A stretch of DNA of 64,000 nt, from positions 3,906,001 to 3,970,000 of the forward strand of contig NZ_CP013909.1 in the NCBI RefSeq assembly GCF_001507645.1, in the 5' to 3' direction. This stretch comes from Hymenobacter sedentarius (GTDB taxonomy: Bacteria; Bacteroidota; Bacteroidia; Cytophagales; Hymenobacteraceae). Positions 8,592 through 17,492 of the stretch are shown in pieces. Position 1 is the stretch's first letter, and the number at the start of each line of letters is the position of its first letter. Position numbers and translations under genes: made by a program. Below the pieces are notes generated by a model. The model was given only the letters and a program-made list of their open reading frames with translations, had not been told where the DNA came from and made no database searches.

Positions 8592-9459
8592 TGATGGTGG
8601 CGGCCAGGCGCGCCGTTTGGTTGTCGCGGTCGAACAGCGGGTTTAGCTCAGCGACCTCAAACAGGCGCACCTCTTCCTTCTGGCCCGCCAGATAAGCGGC
8701 TTCCACGGCCTGGCGCGGGGTAAAGCCGTCGGCGCTGGGTGCCGATACGCCGGGCGCGTAGGCCTCGGCGCAGCCGTCGATGTCGAAGCTCACGAAGGCG
8801 GGCCCCGCCTTGATGGCCCGGCTCAGGGCGCGCGTCATGTAGAGCTCCATGCCGTCCTTTTGCACGTGGGCCAGCGGCACGATGTGCGCATCTTGCTGGT
8901 TCAGGAAATCGACATCCTCCTTGGTGTTGAGGTTGGAATGCAGCCCAATTTCGGTGAACCGGTCCCCGGCCACAAAGCCCTCGCGCAGCAGCTTGCCAAA
9001 CGGCGTGCCGCTGCTGATTTCGGGCTTGTCCTTCACGTCGGCGTGTGCATCGAGGTTGATGCCGCCCACGGGCTTACCGCCGCTGGCATCGAAGAGGCCC
9101 CGCACCGTGGAGTAGGAGCCATCGTGCGAGCCGCCCAGCACCACCACCCGGGGATATTGCGCCAGCAGCTTGCCCAGCTGCTCGCGAATGTGGGCGTGGT
9201 TGCGGGCGTGGTCGTGCTCGTGCAGGTCGAGGCTGCCGGCGTTGGCAAGGCGCAGCTGGTCGAGGCTCACGTCGTGCTCCAGATTGTAAACTTTGTGGTA
9301 GCGGCGCAGCTCGCGCCGAATAGCATCGGGCGCGCCCACGGCCCCGGCCCGGCCGCCTTCCAGCACGGTGCCAAAATCCAGGGGCAGGCCCACCAGGCAT
9401 ACGTCGGCGGCGGGCAATTCGGCGGCGGGGCGGATGATGTCGCGGAGAAAGGTTGCCAT
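8530..9459 (-). CDS. hutG: Ureohydrolase-family protein, probable formimidoylglutamase
   Basis: 309 aa from the ATG at 9459; an upstream in-frame ATG at 9516 gives a leader unlike the family. Metal-ligand motifs of the arginase/agmatinase/formimidoylglutamase fold are seen: GGSHDGS, NLDAHADV and SFDIDGC. Formimidoylglutamase would release glutamate and formamide, the last step of one histidine-degradation route, which fits the hutU gene nearby. Separation from hutU by four genes weakens the context, and an arginase-like specificity is not excluded. The 3' end overlaps the convergent MBL gene by 62 bases. Confidence 0.7.
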   Translation of the reverse strand: MATFLRDIIRPAAELPAADVCLVGLPLDFGTVLEGGRAGAVGAPDAIRRELRRYHKVYNLEHDVSLDQLRLANAGSLDLHEHDHARNHAHIREQLGKLLAQYPRVVVLGGSHDGSYSTVRGLFDASGGKPVGGINLDAHADVKDKPEISSGTPFGKLLREGFVAGDRFTEIGLHSNLNTKEDVDFLNQQDAHIVPLAHVQKDGMELYMTRALSRAIKAGPAFVSFDIDGCAEAYAPGVSAPSADGFTPRQAVEAAYLAGQKEEVRLFEVAELNPLFDRDNQTARLAATIITAFLTGVAAAVADRAAGRR

Positions 9460-9534
9460 AGCGGAGAGAGTATTCAGGAGGCGAATGTAGAAAAAGGCCC
9501 GCGGCAAAGACGGCAAGCAGAGAGTTTAGCGGCT

Positions 9535-11217
9535 TCAGGGCGCGTAGTATATCCGCCAGGGACCGACTTGCTCCTCGCGCAGCAGGCCGGTGCGCAGCCA
9601 TTGGCGGTCGGGCGCTAGGGCGCCCTTCACCACCAGCAGCGGCGGCCGGGACCAGCGGGCCGCTAGGGGCACACTGGGGGCCGTGCTGTCTTGCAGGTTC
9701 ACCAGCAGGCGCTGCCAGGCACGGTCGGCTTCGAACTGGGTTTCGCGCCTGAGCTTCTCATTGCCATCAAAGAGCGACACCGGAATCTGGCCCAATTCAA
9801 ACGCCAGCGACGGCAGCAGCTCGTTGTACACCAAGACTGGCCGGCCGGCGAGGTGTGGGAGCAGCAGGCGGGCTGCCACCGGCCGGGTGCCGTTGAACAG
9901 GAGCTCGTTTTGATGCAACAGGGTTTTGGCGGCTAGCAGCAGGAAAAGTGTGAAGACCGCCGGCGCTACCAGCAGGCGTGGCACCGGCCACTCCGGCCGC
10001 CACAGCAGGTGCTGCACCAGCAACGCCCCCAGGCCCACCGCTGCCCAGAACCCCAAGGCCGGGCTCGCCACCAGCGGCAATGCGCGAATGCTTAGCATCG
10101 GCAATACCCCGATTGCGGTCAGCATCAGGCCAAAAAACAGCCCCATGCCCAGGTACCAGCGGTAAAGCACCGCCTCGGGGCAGCGGCCCAGGTAGTACAC
10201 CACCAGCAGGGCCACGCCGGGAAACACGGGCAGCACGTACAGCAACAGCTTGGAGCTGGACAGCGAGAAAAACACCAGCGGTACGAGCACCCAAAACACC
10301 CATACGTTGCGCCAGGTGCGGGGCAGCGCCGCCCAGGGCGTGCGCGCAAATTGAGCCAGCAACGCCGCCGACCACGGCAAACTCACCGCCGGGGCCAGCA
10401 CCCAGTAAAACCACCACGGCTTGCTGCGCCCAAACGAGGCCGGATTGACGAAGCGCTCCACGGTATGGTTGAACAGGAAGTAGCGCACAAACGCGGGGTT
10501 TTCGGTAGCCAGGTAACCGTACCAGCCCAAGCCCACCACCAAAAATAAGCCGATGCCCAGGGCGTGGTGCACCGTGAAAGGCCGGCGCGGGCGGCTCTGC
10601 CGGAAATAAAACCCCGCCACGGCCATCAGCGGCAGCACAAGGCCCACCGGCCCTTTGGTAAGAAACGCCAGCCCCAACGCCAGCCAAAACAGGTACAGCC
10701 AGCCGGGCCGGCCGTTGACATAATACCGCAGCACGGCATAAGCGGCCGCGAGCTCCAGCGTGGCCAGGTACACGTCGGTGGTGACGTTGAGGGCCGAAAT
10801 GAGCACCGCCGGCAGCGTGCCGTACACCACGGCCGCCGCCAGGGCACGGGCGCGGTTGCCCTCAAAAAGCACCAGGCCCACCCCGTACACCAGCCCCACC
10901 TGCACCAGCACGGCCAGCGCCGGCAGCAGCCGCACACCCGCCGCCGTGGGCCCCGCCACCGCCAGTCCCGCGGCCGTGAGCCAGTAGGTGAGCGGCGGCT
11001 TATGGAAGTGCTGAATACCCAGCAGCCGCGGGTGCAGCCAGTCGCGGCTGGCCAGCATCTCCCGCCCGATTTCGGCGTAGCGCGCTTCGCTGCTTTCCAG
11101 CGGGCCCCAGGCGTTGAGCCCGGACAGCAGCCCCAGCCCCAATAGTATTAGAAATAGCCCCAACCATAGGAGGGCAAAGCGGGCTCGCAACGGCTCAGCT
11201 TCCGGAAATAGTTCCAT
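9535..11217 (-). CDS. ArnT-like glycosyltransferase (GT39 family), integral membrane
   Basis: 560 aa with about 11-13 hydrophobic segments. Near the N-terminus, ESSEARYAEIGREM followed by HFHKPPLTYW matches the first periplasmic loop of ArnT/PMT-type enzymes, where acidic residues bind the metal and the lipid-phosphate sugar donor. The family moves a sugar from undecaprenyl phosphate to lipid A or protein on the periplasmic side. With the GT2, LAB_N and epimerase genes nearby it suggests an envelope glycan-modifying set. A non-membrane C-terminal domain (about 440-560) follows the helices. The acceptor is unknown. Confidence 0.85.
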   Translation of the reverse strand: MELFPEAEPLRARFALLWLGLFLILLGLGLLSGLNAWGPLESSEARYAEIGREMLASRDWLHPRLLGIQHFHKPPLTYWLTAAGLAVAGPTAAGVRLLPALAVLVQVGLVYGVGLVLFEGNRARALAAAVVYGTLPAVLISALNVTTDVYLATLELAAAYAVLRYYVNGRPGWLYLFWLALGLAFLTKGPVGLVLPLMAVAGFYFRQSRPRRPFTVHHALGIGLFLVVGLGWYGYLATENPAFVRYFLFNHTVERFVNPASFGRSKPWWFYWVLAPAVSLPWSAALLAQFARTPWAALPRTWRNVWVFWVLVPLVFFSLSSSKLLLYVLPVFPGVALLVVYYLGRCPEAVLYRWYLGMGLFFGLMLTAIGVLPMLSIRALPLVASPALGFWAAVGLGALLVQHLLWRPEWPVPRLLVAPAVFTLFLLLAAKTLLHQNELLFNGTRPVAARLLLPHLAGRPVLVYNELLPSLAFELGQIPVSLFDGNEKLRRETQFEADRAWQRLLVNLQDSTAPSVPLAARWSRPPLLVVKGALAPDRQWLRTGLLREEQVGPWRIYYAP

Positions 11218-11221
11218 AAAA

Positions 11222-11251
11222 TAAAGGTATAATATAGACTACATTGTACAA
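11222..11251 (-). promoter_or_regulatory. Candidate Bacteroidota promoter of the GT39 gene
   Basis: On the minus strand TTG, 19 bases, then TACCTTTA: the exact spacing of the Bacteroidota -33/-7 pattern, with one mismatch to TAnnTTTG. It ends only 4 bases before the ATG, implying a nearly leaderless transcript, or that the match is chance in an AT-rich gap. Confidence 0.35.
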
Positions 11252-11406
11252 GGCGTGATTTCAACAATGCCAGCCATTATTTATAGCACCCTAATTATCA
11301 ATTTTTTATAACAACGTTTTTGTTAAGCTTCCGCTCTACGCCAGCGGTTGGGCAAGGCCAGCCGAGAGGAGGCGGCCAGGGTTTTTTATACTTTTTTGAT
11401 TGCGCT

Positions 11407-12423
11407 ATGTCTACTATCCTCGTCACCGGCTGCGCGGGCTTCATCGGTTCTCACTTGAGCGAACGGCTGCTGGCCGACGGCTACCGGGTGGTGGGCCTCG
11501 ACAATTTCGACCCGTTTTACGACCGCCACACTAAGGTTGAGAACCTGGCGCTGCTTCGGCCCCAGCCCCGGTTTTCTTTTTATGAGCTGGACTTGCGCCA
11601 CGGCCTCGCCGCCTTGCCGCCCGAGCCCTATGCCGCCGTGGTGCACCTCGCAGCCAAAGCCGGCGTGGGGCCGTCGCTACGCGAGCCAGCGGCCTACCTC
11701 GACACCAATGTGCTTGGTACCACCCACTTGCTGGAATGGATGCGGCAGCAGCCGCAACAATTGCCCAACTTGCTGTTTGCTTCTTCCTCGTCGGTGTATG
11801 GCAACACGCCCGCGCGGCCCTTCCGCGAAGACGAACCGCTGTTTGCCCACTGCATTTCGCCCTATGCCGCCAGCAAGCTGGCCGGTGAGGAGCTCACCTT
11901 CACCTACCACCACCTCTACGGGCTGAATGTGCTGAACGCGCGGTTCTTTACCGTGTACGGCCCCCGGCAGCGCCCTGATTTGGCCATCCACAAGTTTGCG
12001 CGGCGGCTGCGGGCCGGCCAGCCCCTGCCCGTGTACGGCGACGGCCGCACCGCCCGCGACTACACCTACATCGACGACATCGTGGACGGCATCGTGCGCG
12101 GCCTGGCTTATCTGGACGCGCACGCTGGCACCTACGAAATCGTGAACCTCGGCAACAGCCACCCCATCTCGCTGCTGGAGCTGGTGGCGGCCCTCGGACA
12201 GGCCATGGGGGTGGCGCCGCAGCTGGAGTTTCTGCCGGCCCAGGCCGGCGATGTGGACGTCACGTTTGCCGACATCAGCAAGGCCCGGAAGCTGCTGGGC
12301 TACCAGCCCCGCACGGCCCTGCCCGAGGGGTTGCGGCAATTTGTGAGCTGGCTCGATGAAAGGGAATTCGTCCCTGCCCACCCCCAGCCTGCGCGCGCCG
12401 TGGACTTGGTGCCGCCCGTGTAA
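11407..12423 (+). CDS. NAD-dependent nucleotide-sugar epimerase (UDP-glucuronate 4-epimerase-like)
   Basis: 338 aa from the ATG at 11407; the upstream in-frame ATG at 11320 gives a non-family leader. It is an extended SDR: the Rossmann motif GCAGFIGSH at the N-terminus, SSSSVYG, the catalytic pair Y-x3-K in YAASK, and FFTVYGPRQRPDLA typical of the GalE/UDP-GlcA epimerase group. RDYTYIDDIVDGI is the usual substrate-domain motif. It supplies an epimerised UDP-sugar. The surrounding glycosyltransferases suggest the sugar goes to an envelope glycan; the exact sugar is not determinable. Confidence 0.85.
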   Translation: MSTILVTGCAGFIGSHLSERLLADGYRVVGLDNFDPFYDRHTKVENLALLRPQPRFSFYELDLRHGLAALPPEPYAAVVHLAAKAGVGPSLREPAAYLDTNVLGTTHLLEWMRQQPQQLPNLLFASSSSVYGNTPARPFREDEPLFAHCISPYAASKLAGEELTFTYHHLYGLNVLNARFFTVYGPRQRPDLAIHKFARRLRAGQPLPVYGDGRTARDYTYIDDIVDGIVRGLAYLDAHAGTYEIVNLGNSHPISLLELVAALGQAMGVAPQLEFLPAQAGDVDVTFADISKARKLLGYQPRTALPEGLRQFVSWLDEREFVPAHPQPARAVDLVPPV

Positions 12424-12652
12424 ATGCGCCGCACGGGCGCACGGCTGGCAGCCGTGCTGGCCCTGTGCTTCTTCAGCTCTTTTTGTGCACCCAGGCATTT
12501 CGGAAATCACTCTGATGGAGGCCCACAACTTCGTGGTGGCCTGGGAGATGGCAGCGGGCCTGCGCGTATTCGAAAGCTTTTACCTAAACAGGAAGCGGAA
12601 ATACAAGTACTGGCGCGTAACCTTAGTTGAGCCAGCTTCGGCTGCTAAATGA
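12424..12652 (+). pseudogene. Small exported protein gene apparently broken by a one-base frameshift
   Basis: An ATG directly follows the epimerase stop (TAAATG). The first about 20 codons encode a signal-peptide-like stretch (MRRTGARLAAVLALCFFSS) with high GC3. The frame then loses codon bias, while the next frame over gains it, from about 12490 to the TGA at 12652 (including MEAHNFVVAWEMAAGLRVF). Removing one T from the five-T run at 12480-12484 joins both parts into one 75-aa product. So this is either a recent frameshift, a read error or slippage. No family recognised; homologues were not searched. Confidence 0.4.
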
Positions 12653-12674
12653 ACAGGCTTGGCAAACAGGCGCG

Positions 12675-13325
12675 CTACCCCGCTACCTGCTGCCGCTGCC
12701 CTCGGCGCAGCAGCACGATGTTCCGGAAATACACCACCGTCCCAAACACGTTGCCGATGATGAGCACCACGTCAATCGGGTCGCGCAGCAGGGCGTAGGC
12801 CAGGATGAGCAGCGAACCGGCCAGACTCACCACCCAAAACCCCAGCGGCAGCACCGACTCACCCTGGCGCTCCGAATACAGCCACTGGAAAACAAACCGC
12901 AGCAGAAACACCGTTTGGCCCACCGCGCCCAGCAGCAGCACCCCGCTCGGAATGCCGGGGCGCAGCACCGCCTGCAGGCTGAAGTACCGGTTTCCCACCC
13001 CCGCCCACCCCAGCATGGCCACCGGAAACACGTAAGCCGCCGCCCGAAACCAGGGGCTTAGCTTGGGCCACTCGCCCTGCAGCTGCAGGTTGCGGATGTA
13101 GATGCCGTAGCTCACGAGTTGAGCCGCCAGTATCACCGGGTCGTGGCGCAGCATGCCGTAGATTATCATCAAAAACGACGATATCAGGCTGATTTCCCAG
13201 AACAACGCGGGCACCAGTACCCGGCGGGCCCGCTCGCTCTGCACCCATTGCAGCACAATGCGGCTGCTAAACAGCAGCTGCGACGTGAGGCCGATGCCCA
13301 GGGCCAGCTGCTGGGCACTAAGCAC
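12675..13325 (-). CDS. Double LAB_N (lipid-A-disaccharide synthase N-terminal-like) membrane protein
   Basis: 216 aa using a GTG at 13325 that overlaps the stop of the upstream GT2 gene by 8 bases; a longer ATG start at 13454 would read a low-complexity segment inside that gene. Two repeats of the small LAB_N unit are visible, each with a three-helix pattern and an FxxRxxxQWxxSER signature: SRIVLQWVQSERAR near residue 25 and LRFVFQWLYSERQG near residue 140. Such proteins accompany ArnC/ArnT-like enzymes and are thought to act in lipid-linked sugar handling. The overlap implies translational coupling with the GT2 gene. Confidence 0.8.
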   Translation of the reverse strand: MLSAQQLALGIGLTSQLLFSSRIVLQWVQSERARRVLVPALFWEISLISSFLMIIYGMLRHDPVILAAQLVSYGIYIRNLQLQGEWPKLSPWFRAAAYVFPVAMLGWAGVGNRYFSLQAVLRPGIPSGVLLLGAVGQTVFLLRFVFQWLYSERQGESVLPLGFWVVSLAGSLLILAYALLRDPIDVVLIIGNVFGTVVYFRNIVLLRRGQRQQVAG

Positions 13326-14088
13326 GGCTGGTAGCCCGGTACTGCTCCCCGATTTCGTAGTTCTTCCAGCGGCTCCGAATCCAGCGGAAGCCGAAGGTGT
13401 CGACCAGCGGCTTCCACGCCCGGTTCCAGAGGGTGTACTTGGCCGTGCCGGCAAAGCGCGGGAAATGCCGAACCGGAATCTGCTTCACCCGGCCGCCCTG
13501 CAGCTGCACCAGAGCGCCCAGAAAGCGGTGCAGGCCGTGGAACAGCGGCAGCCGCCGGGCATATTCTATCTTAATGATTTTCAAGGGGCAGCCCGTGTCT
13601 TCGATGCCGTCATTGATAAGGGCCCGGCGCACGCCATTGGCCACTTTGGATGAGACTTTCTTCACGAACGTGTCCTGACGCTTGGCCCGAATGCCATTCA
13701 CCATATCGTAAGCCGGAAAAAACTCGAAGAAGGTGAGAAAATCGAGCGGCGTGGTTTGGATATCCGAATCGATATAGCCCACCAGCGTGCTGCGGCTGTG
13801 GTCGATGCCGGCTTTGATGGCCGTGCTCAGTCCACGGTTTTCGCTCAGGGAAATGAACTCGTAGGCAGTGCCCGGCCGGCAGATGTCGCGCAGCAAGGCC
13901 AGCGAGCCGTCGGTGCTGCCATCGTTGACAAACAGCACCGTGGTGGGCACCGGCGTCTGGCTTAGAAACTTATCCACCTCCACCACCAGCTGGCGCAGGC
14001 TTTCTTCTTCGTTGTACACGGGCACGAGCACCGTCAACGACTGCGAGGCTAGGTAAGGAGCAACAGAAACGGACGAAGCGTCAGACAC
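13318..14088 (-). CDS. Family 2 glycosyltransferase (ArnC/DPM1-like)
   Basis: 256 aa. It is a GT-A fold: VPVYNEEES at the N-terminus, FVNDGSTDGS (nucleotide binding) and the metal-binding DSDIQ at about residue 105. It lacks the C-terminal membrane helices of GtrB/ArnC types and ends in a soluble basic region. It probably loads a sugar onto undecaprenyl or dolichol-type phosphate, providing the donor for the ArnT-like GT39. It is the first gene of a two-gene unit with the LAB_N protein (8-base overlap). Confidence 0.85.
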   Translation of the reverse strand: MSDASSVSVAPYLASQSLTVLVPVYNEEESLRQLVVEVDKFLSQTPVPTTVLFVNDGSTDGSLALLRDICRPGTAYEFISLSENRGLSTAIKAGIDHSRSTLVGYIDSDIQTTPLDFLTFFEFFPAYDMVNGIRAKRQDTFVKKVSSKVANGVRRALINDGIEDTGCPLKIIKIEYARRLPLFHGLHRFLGALVQLQGGRVKQIPVRHFPRFAGTAKYTLWNRAWKPLVDTFGFRWIRSRWKNYEIGEQYRATSRA

Positions 14089-14659
14089 AAAAACGCAGCT
14101 AAGGGTGGTGAGGGATTACACGGCCACAATAGCCCTCCCAAATCTTATCGAATTTTCACTATTCGCCGTCATTAAAGCAAGCTGCACCATAGCATAAACC
14201 CATTTCCAGCTCCTGTGCAGGGGAGATTTTTAGTATCCTTAGGTGAGCCGCGGGTTTATTGGGCTGAAAACGCTGCTGGTTGGGTTACAGCTGTTCGGAT
14301 TATACTCTACAATCAGTAGAACAGTGTAGCGTCTCGTCGTTGAACGATGACGTTGCAAAGGGTATGTCCGAACGGCGCGGACGACGAGACGCCAAGTATG
14401 GCGTCTCTACATTGTTCTTACATTGCTATAATTAACCCAAACAGCATCTTAGTCAGTTTATGAAGTAGCTCAGCAACTGCCCGGCTTAAGAAGCAGCAGG
14501 CCGGATAGCTGGGAGGGGACTGGGGAAACGCTAATTTTCGGCCCCATTTTTACGTGTTTGGCAAATGCATTCGCTGTCCTTACGTTAGGTCAGCCCAATT
14601 TCTACCAGCTAGGGTAGCCTACCTTCGGGTACTCTGGTTACCGAGGTTAATTACGAACA
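14089..14659. other. Long gene-free region between divergent genes
   Basis: 571 bases between the divergent GT2 and exported-protein genes. The only clear structure is the imperfect hairpin repeat at 14318-14418. I see no convincing ORF or RNA. Promoters for both sides are expected here but only weak TAnnTTTG-like matches (for example TACCTTCG at 14630) are visible. Confidence 0.6.
14318..14418. repeat. Imperfect hairpin repeat with nested small inverted repeat
   Basis: The left arm AGAACAGTGTAGCGTCTCG pairs with a right arm ending CTACATTGTTCT. The right arm carries a 15-base insertion (GCCAAGTATGGCGTC) that is itself a small inverted repeat. It belongs to a different sequence class from the GTCATGCTGAGC hairpins but has the same organisation. 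Confidence 0.6.
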
Positions 14660-15166
14660 ATGGCTTTTTTCTCTTCCCTGCGGTTTGTTGGCGGCTGCTT
14701 ATTGCTGTCGCCCCTGCTGGCACTCCCGGCAGCGGCCCAAACTACTGCGGCGCTCCCGCCTTTTTATTCTACCTACCACTACACGGGCTACACCGTGTAC
14801 GACAATACCAACACAGACCCACCCACCGAAGTGCGCGGCGTGGGCGGCTCGCTCACCCTGCGGCCCGACGGCACTTACGAGAAGCACCTGAGCATCGTCA
14901 CTCCCAGCGGCCCGCACTACTTCAACCAGTCCGGCCGCTTCGTGCTGACCGGCGACAGCATTCGCTTCGCCTTCAGCGACCTGAAGGGAGCCGACGTGCA
15001 GCGCGGCACCTTCCAATTCAACCCCGCCAACAAGCACCTTACCCTCACCATTCTGGGCTACCCAACCGGCAATAAAGGGGTGTATGAATTGGTGGCCGTG
15101 GATACCAAACCAGTAGCCACGCCGGCGGTGCTGCGCGTCAAAACCGTAAAAAAGCGCAAGCACTAG
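14660..15166 (+). CDS. Exported hypothetical protein, lipocalin-like strand pattern
   Basis: 168 aa with a Sec signal peptide (cleavage after PAAAQ, about residue 27). The mature part is a run of short beta strands (VGGSLTLRPDGTYE, FNQSGRFVLTGDSIRFAF, LTLTILGY), reminiscent of lipocalin-like or heavy-chain-type small beta proteins that measure a dose-response term, but no diagnostic motif is present. It ends in a basic tail (KTVKKRKH). It lies just upstream of yebC with 133 bases between. Function unknown. Confidence 0.6.
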   Translation: MAFFSSLRFVGGCLLLSPLLALPAAAQTTAALPPFYSTYHYTGYTVYDNTNTDPPTEVRGVGGSLTLRPDGTYEKHLSIVTPSGPHYFNQSGRFVLTGDSIRFAFSDLKGADVQRGTFQFNPANKHLTLTILGYPTGNKGVYELVAVDTKPVATPAVLRVKTVKKRKH

Positions 15167-15299
15167 CCCGGCCTTTGGGTCGCATTTGGCTCCCCCCGCC
15201 CCTTCTGGCTAACTTGCGGCCCGTTTCGGCTGCGCTTGTTGGTCAGGCCGCCGCCACGGCATTGTTAATTGCTCATTGCTAATTGTTAATTGACCCCCT

Positions 15300-16034
15300 A
15301 TGGGACGCGCATTCGAATTTCGCAAAGGCCGCAAAATGAAGCGGTGGGATAAAATGTCGAAAGACTTTACCCGCATCGGGAAGGAAATTGTGATGGCGGT
15401 GAAAGAAAACGGCCCCAACCCCGATACCAACGCCCGCCTGCGCGCCGCCATGCAAAACGCCAAAGGCGTGAACATGCCCAAAGACCGGGTGGAAGCCGCC
15501 ATCAAGCGCGCCAGCAGCAAGGAGGAAAAAGACTACCAGGAAGTGGTCTACGAGGGCTACCTGCCCCACGGCATTGCGGTAGTTATCGAAACCGCTACCG
15601 ACAACCCCACCCGCACCGTTTCCAACGTGCGCCTCATTTTCAACCGCAACGAGGGCACGCTGGGCACCGCCGGCTCTTCCGACTACACCTTCACCCGTAA
15701 GGGCGTCTTCAAGCTGGCCGCCGAAGGCCTCGACCGCGACGAGCTGGAGCTGGAACTCATTGACTTTGGCGCCGAAGACGTGTACGAAACCGCCGAAGAA
15801 GACGAAGCCGGCGCCGAGCACAGGTACATCGTGGTCGAAACGGCCTTCACCGATTTCGGCCAGATGCAGAAAGCCCTCGAAGCCCAGGGCCGCCACGTGG
15901 TGAGCGTAAACCTGCAGCGCGTGCCCAACACCACCGTCTCGCTCAACGACGAGCAGCTGGAAGAAGTAATGAACATCATCGAGAAGTTCGAAGACGACGA
16001 AGACGTGCAGGCCGTGTACCACACCGTTGGCTAA
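15300..16034 (+). CDS. yebC: YebC/PmpR-family DNA-binding regulator or translation factor
   Basis: 244 aa, the usual length. The N-terminal MGRAFEFRKGRKMKRWDKMSK, NPDTNARLRAAMQNAK and NMPKDRVEAAIKRAS are family signatures, followed by the two alpha/beta domains (VVYEGYLPHGIAVVIE, and the acidic DFGAEDVYE). The family is annotated as transcriptional regulators; some members act on ribosomes stalled at proline runs. It is preceded by an AT-rich TTGTTAATTGCTCATTGC repeat and followed by a 40-bp-arm hairpin. Confidence 0.93.
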   Translation: MGRAFEFRKGRKMKRWDKMSKDFTRIGKEIVMAVKENGPNPDTNARLRAAMQNAKGVNMPKDRVEAAIKRASSKEEKDYQEVVYEGYLPHGIAVVIETATDNPTRTVSNVRLIFNRNEGTLGTAGSSDYTFTRKGVFKLAAEGLDRDELELELIDFGAEDVYETAEEDEAGAEHRYIVVETAFTDFGQMQKALEAQGRHVVSVNLQRVPNTTVSLNDEQLEEVMNIIEKFEDDEDVQAVYHTVG

Positions 16035-16061
16035 CGCCAGGGTGCCCTGCTATCCTTTCCC

Positions 16062-16163
16062 AAGAACGTCATGCTGAGCGCAGCCGAAGCATCTCTACCG
16101 CAATACTAAATTGAATTAGTTGCGCGGTAGAGATGCTTCGGCTGCGCTCAGCATGACGTTCTT
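16062..16163. repeat. Long hairpin repeat (copy 2, perfect 40-bp arms)
   Basis: Arms 16062-16101 and 16124-16163 are perfectly complementary for 40 bp (start AAGAACGTCATGCTGAGCGC), with a 22-nt loop. It is located 28 bases after the yebC stop and 31 bases before the acyltransferase ATG. The core CATGCTGAGCGCAGCCGAAG is shared with the copies at 28975 and 42873. Confidence 0.9.
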
Positions 16164-16193
16164 TTTTTGCCTGTAGGCATTCACTTGTAACCA

Positions 16194-17378
16194 TTGCCCC
16201 CGCTGCCGCCTATGCCCGTCGCCGAACCTTCTGCTTCAGTAGCCGCGGGCATTTCACCGGGCATGCCGCAGCCCAGCGGCTACTTACCTGCCCTCACCGG
16301 CTTGCGCGCCATAGCGGCCTGGCTGGTGTTCTTCAACCACTACCCCCTGGGCCCGGTGCCGCCGCCCGGCGTGGCCCGCGCCTTCCAGTACCTCGTCGAT
16401 GAGTCGCACGGCCTGCCGCTGCTGCTGCTGCTCAGCGGCTTTCTCATCGCCCTGCGCTACGATACCGGCACGCCCAGTTTCCGGCCCCGCGGCGGCTGGC
16501 GGCGCTATTTGCAAAGTCGCGTCGCCCGGGTGTACCCGCTGTATGCCTTGCTCACGCTGGCCACGTTTGCGCTGCTCTGGCGCTGGCACTCGCCTAGCGT
16601 CACCCCAACCCAGCTTTTCCTAAATCTGACGCTGCTGCGCGGCTTTTTCGACGAATACAAGTTCACCGGCATCGGCCAGGCTTGGTCCCTCACACTGCTC
16701 GAATGCTTTTACCTGGCGGCCCCGCTGCTGCTTGGCCTGCGGGCCCGGGGCGTCGCGCTGTGGCTGCAGCCGCTGCTGTTGCTGGCCCTGGGCGCAGGGC
16801 TGGTGGCGCTGCTGGCTCCGCTGCACTGGCACGGCCTGTTTGGAACGTACCCGTTCATGCTCATGTACACGTTTCTGGGGCACAGCCTGGAGTTCTTTAT
16901 CGGCGTGTGGCTGGCCGGCCGCTACCAATCCGGCAAATTGGGCTGGCCTGTGGGCTATTGGCGCACTGCCGGCGGCGTGTTGCTCTGGATAGCCGTCACG
17001 GTCGCTCTGGGCCTCACCCAAGCCCAATTCCACAACCCCGACCACCCGCTTACCCTGGTCCTGAACCTGCTCGGGTTGCCTGCGGCGGGCGGCCTATTTT
17101 TCGCCGGTTTGCTCAGCGAGCATTCCTGGTTTCGGCAGCTACTCAGCGGCAGCTTGTTTCAGAAGTTGGGCCGGAGTTCCTATGCGTTTTACCTGTTGCA
17201 CGCCGGCCCGCTGGCCTTTTGGGTTTATGAACGCCTGCCGGGCATTTGGCCGCTACAGCTGCTGGCGGTACAGGTGGTGTCTTATGTAGTGTATCGAGTG
17301 GTGGAGGAGCCAATTAGGAAGTGGCTGCGTCCAGCCAGAAGCACCGTTCCGAATGCTGTGCACAAGTCCACTAAATAG
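16194..17378 (+). CDS. Acyltransferase 3 family membrane protein
   Basis: 394 aa with about 10 hydrophobic helices. The N-terminal LTGLRAIAAWLVFFNHYPLG contains the conserved Arg and the catalytic His of acyltransferase-3 (OafA/NodX type) enzymes. YAFYLLHAGPLAFWVYE near the C-terminus is the usual late helix. These proteins O-acylate surface polysaccharides or lipids from the cytoplasmic side. No adjacent polysaccharide genes point to a substrate. Confidence 0.85.
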   Translation: MPPLPPMPVAEPSASVAAGISPGMPQPSGYLPALTGLRAIAAWLVFFNHYPLGPVPPPGVARAFQYLVDESHGLPLLLLLSGFLIALRYDTGTPSFRPRGGWRRYLQSRVARVYPLYALLTLATFALLWRWHSPSVTPTQLFLNLTLLRGFFDEYKFTGIGQAWSLTLLECFYLAAPLLLGLRARGVALWLQPLLLLALGAGLVALLAPLHWHGLFGTYPFMLMYTFLGHSLEFFIGVWLAGRYQSGKLGWPVGYWRTAGGVLLWIAVTVALGLTQAQFHNPDHPLTLVLNLLGLPAAGGLFFAGLLSEHSWFRQLLSGSLFQKLGRSSYAFYLLHAGPLAFWVYERLPGIWPLQLLAVQVVSYVVYRVVEEPIRKWLRPARSTVPNAVHKSTK

Positions 17379-17492
17379 CGTAAGCCTGCCCTATTTGCTT
17401 TGCTTGCCGCAATTTGTATTGCGTATTAAGAAGGGATAACCGCTAATGGAGTAAGTTGGCAGTAGCGCAACTCAAATGTTAACGGAAATTTC

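Noticed and set aside
15260..15299. TTGTTAATTGCTCATTGCTAA motif before yebC as a regulatory site
   Set aside because: It is an AT-rich imperfect tandem of a kind also seen before murC and between ftsA and ftsZ; no evidence of specific regulation, and too degenerate to call an operator.
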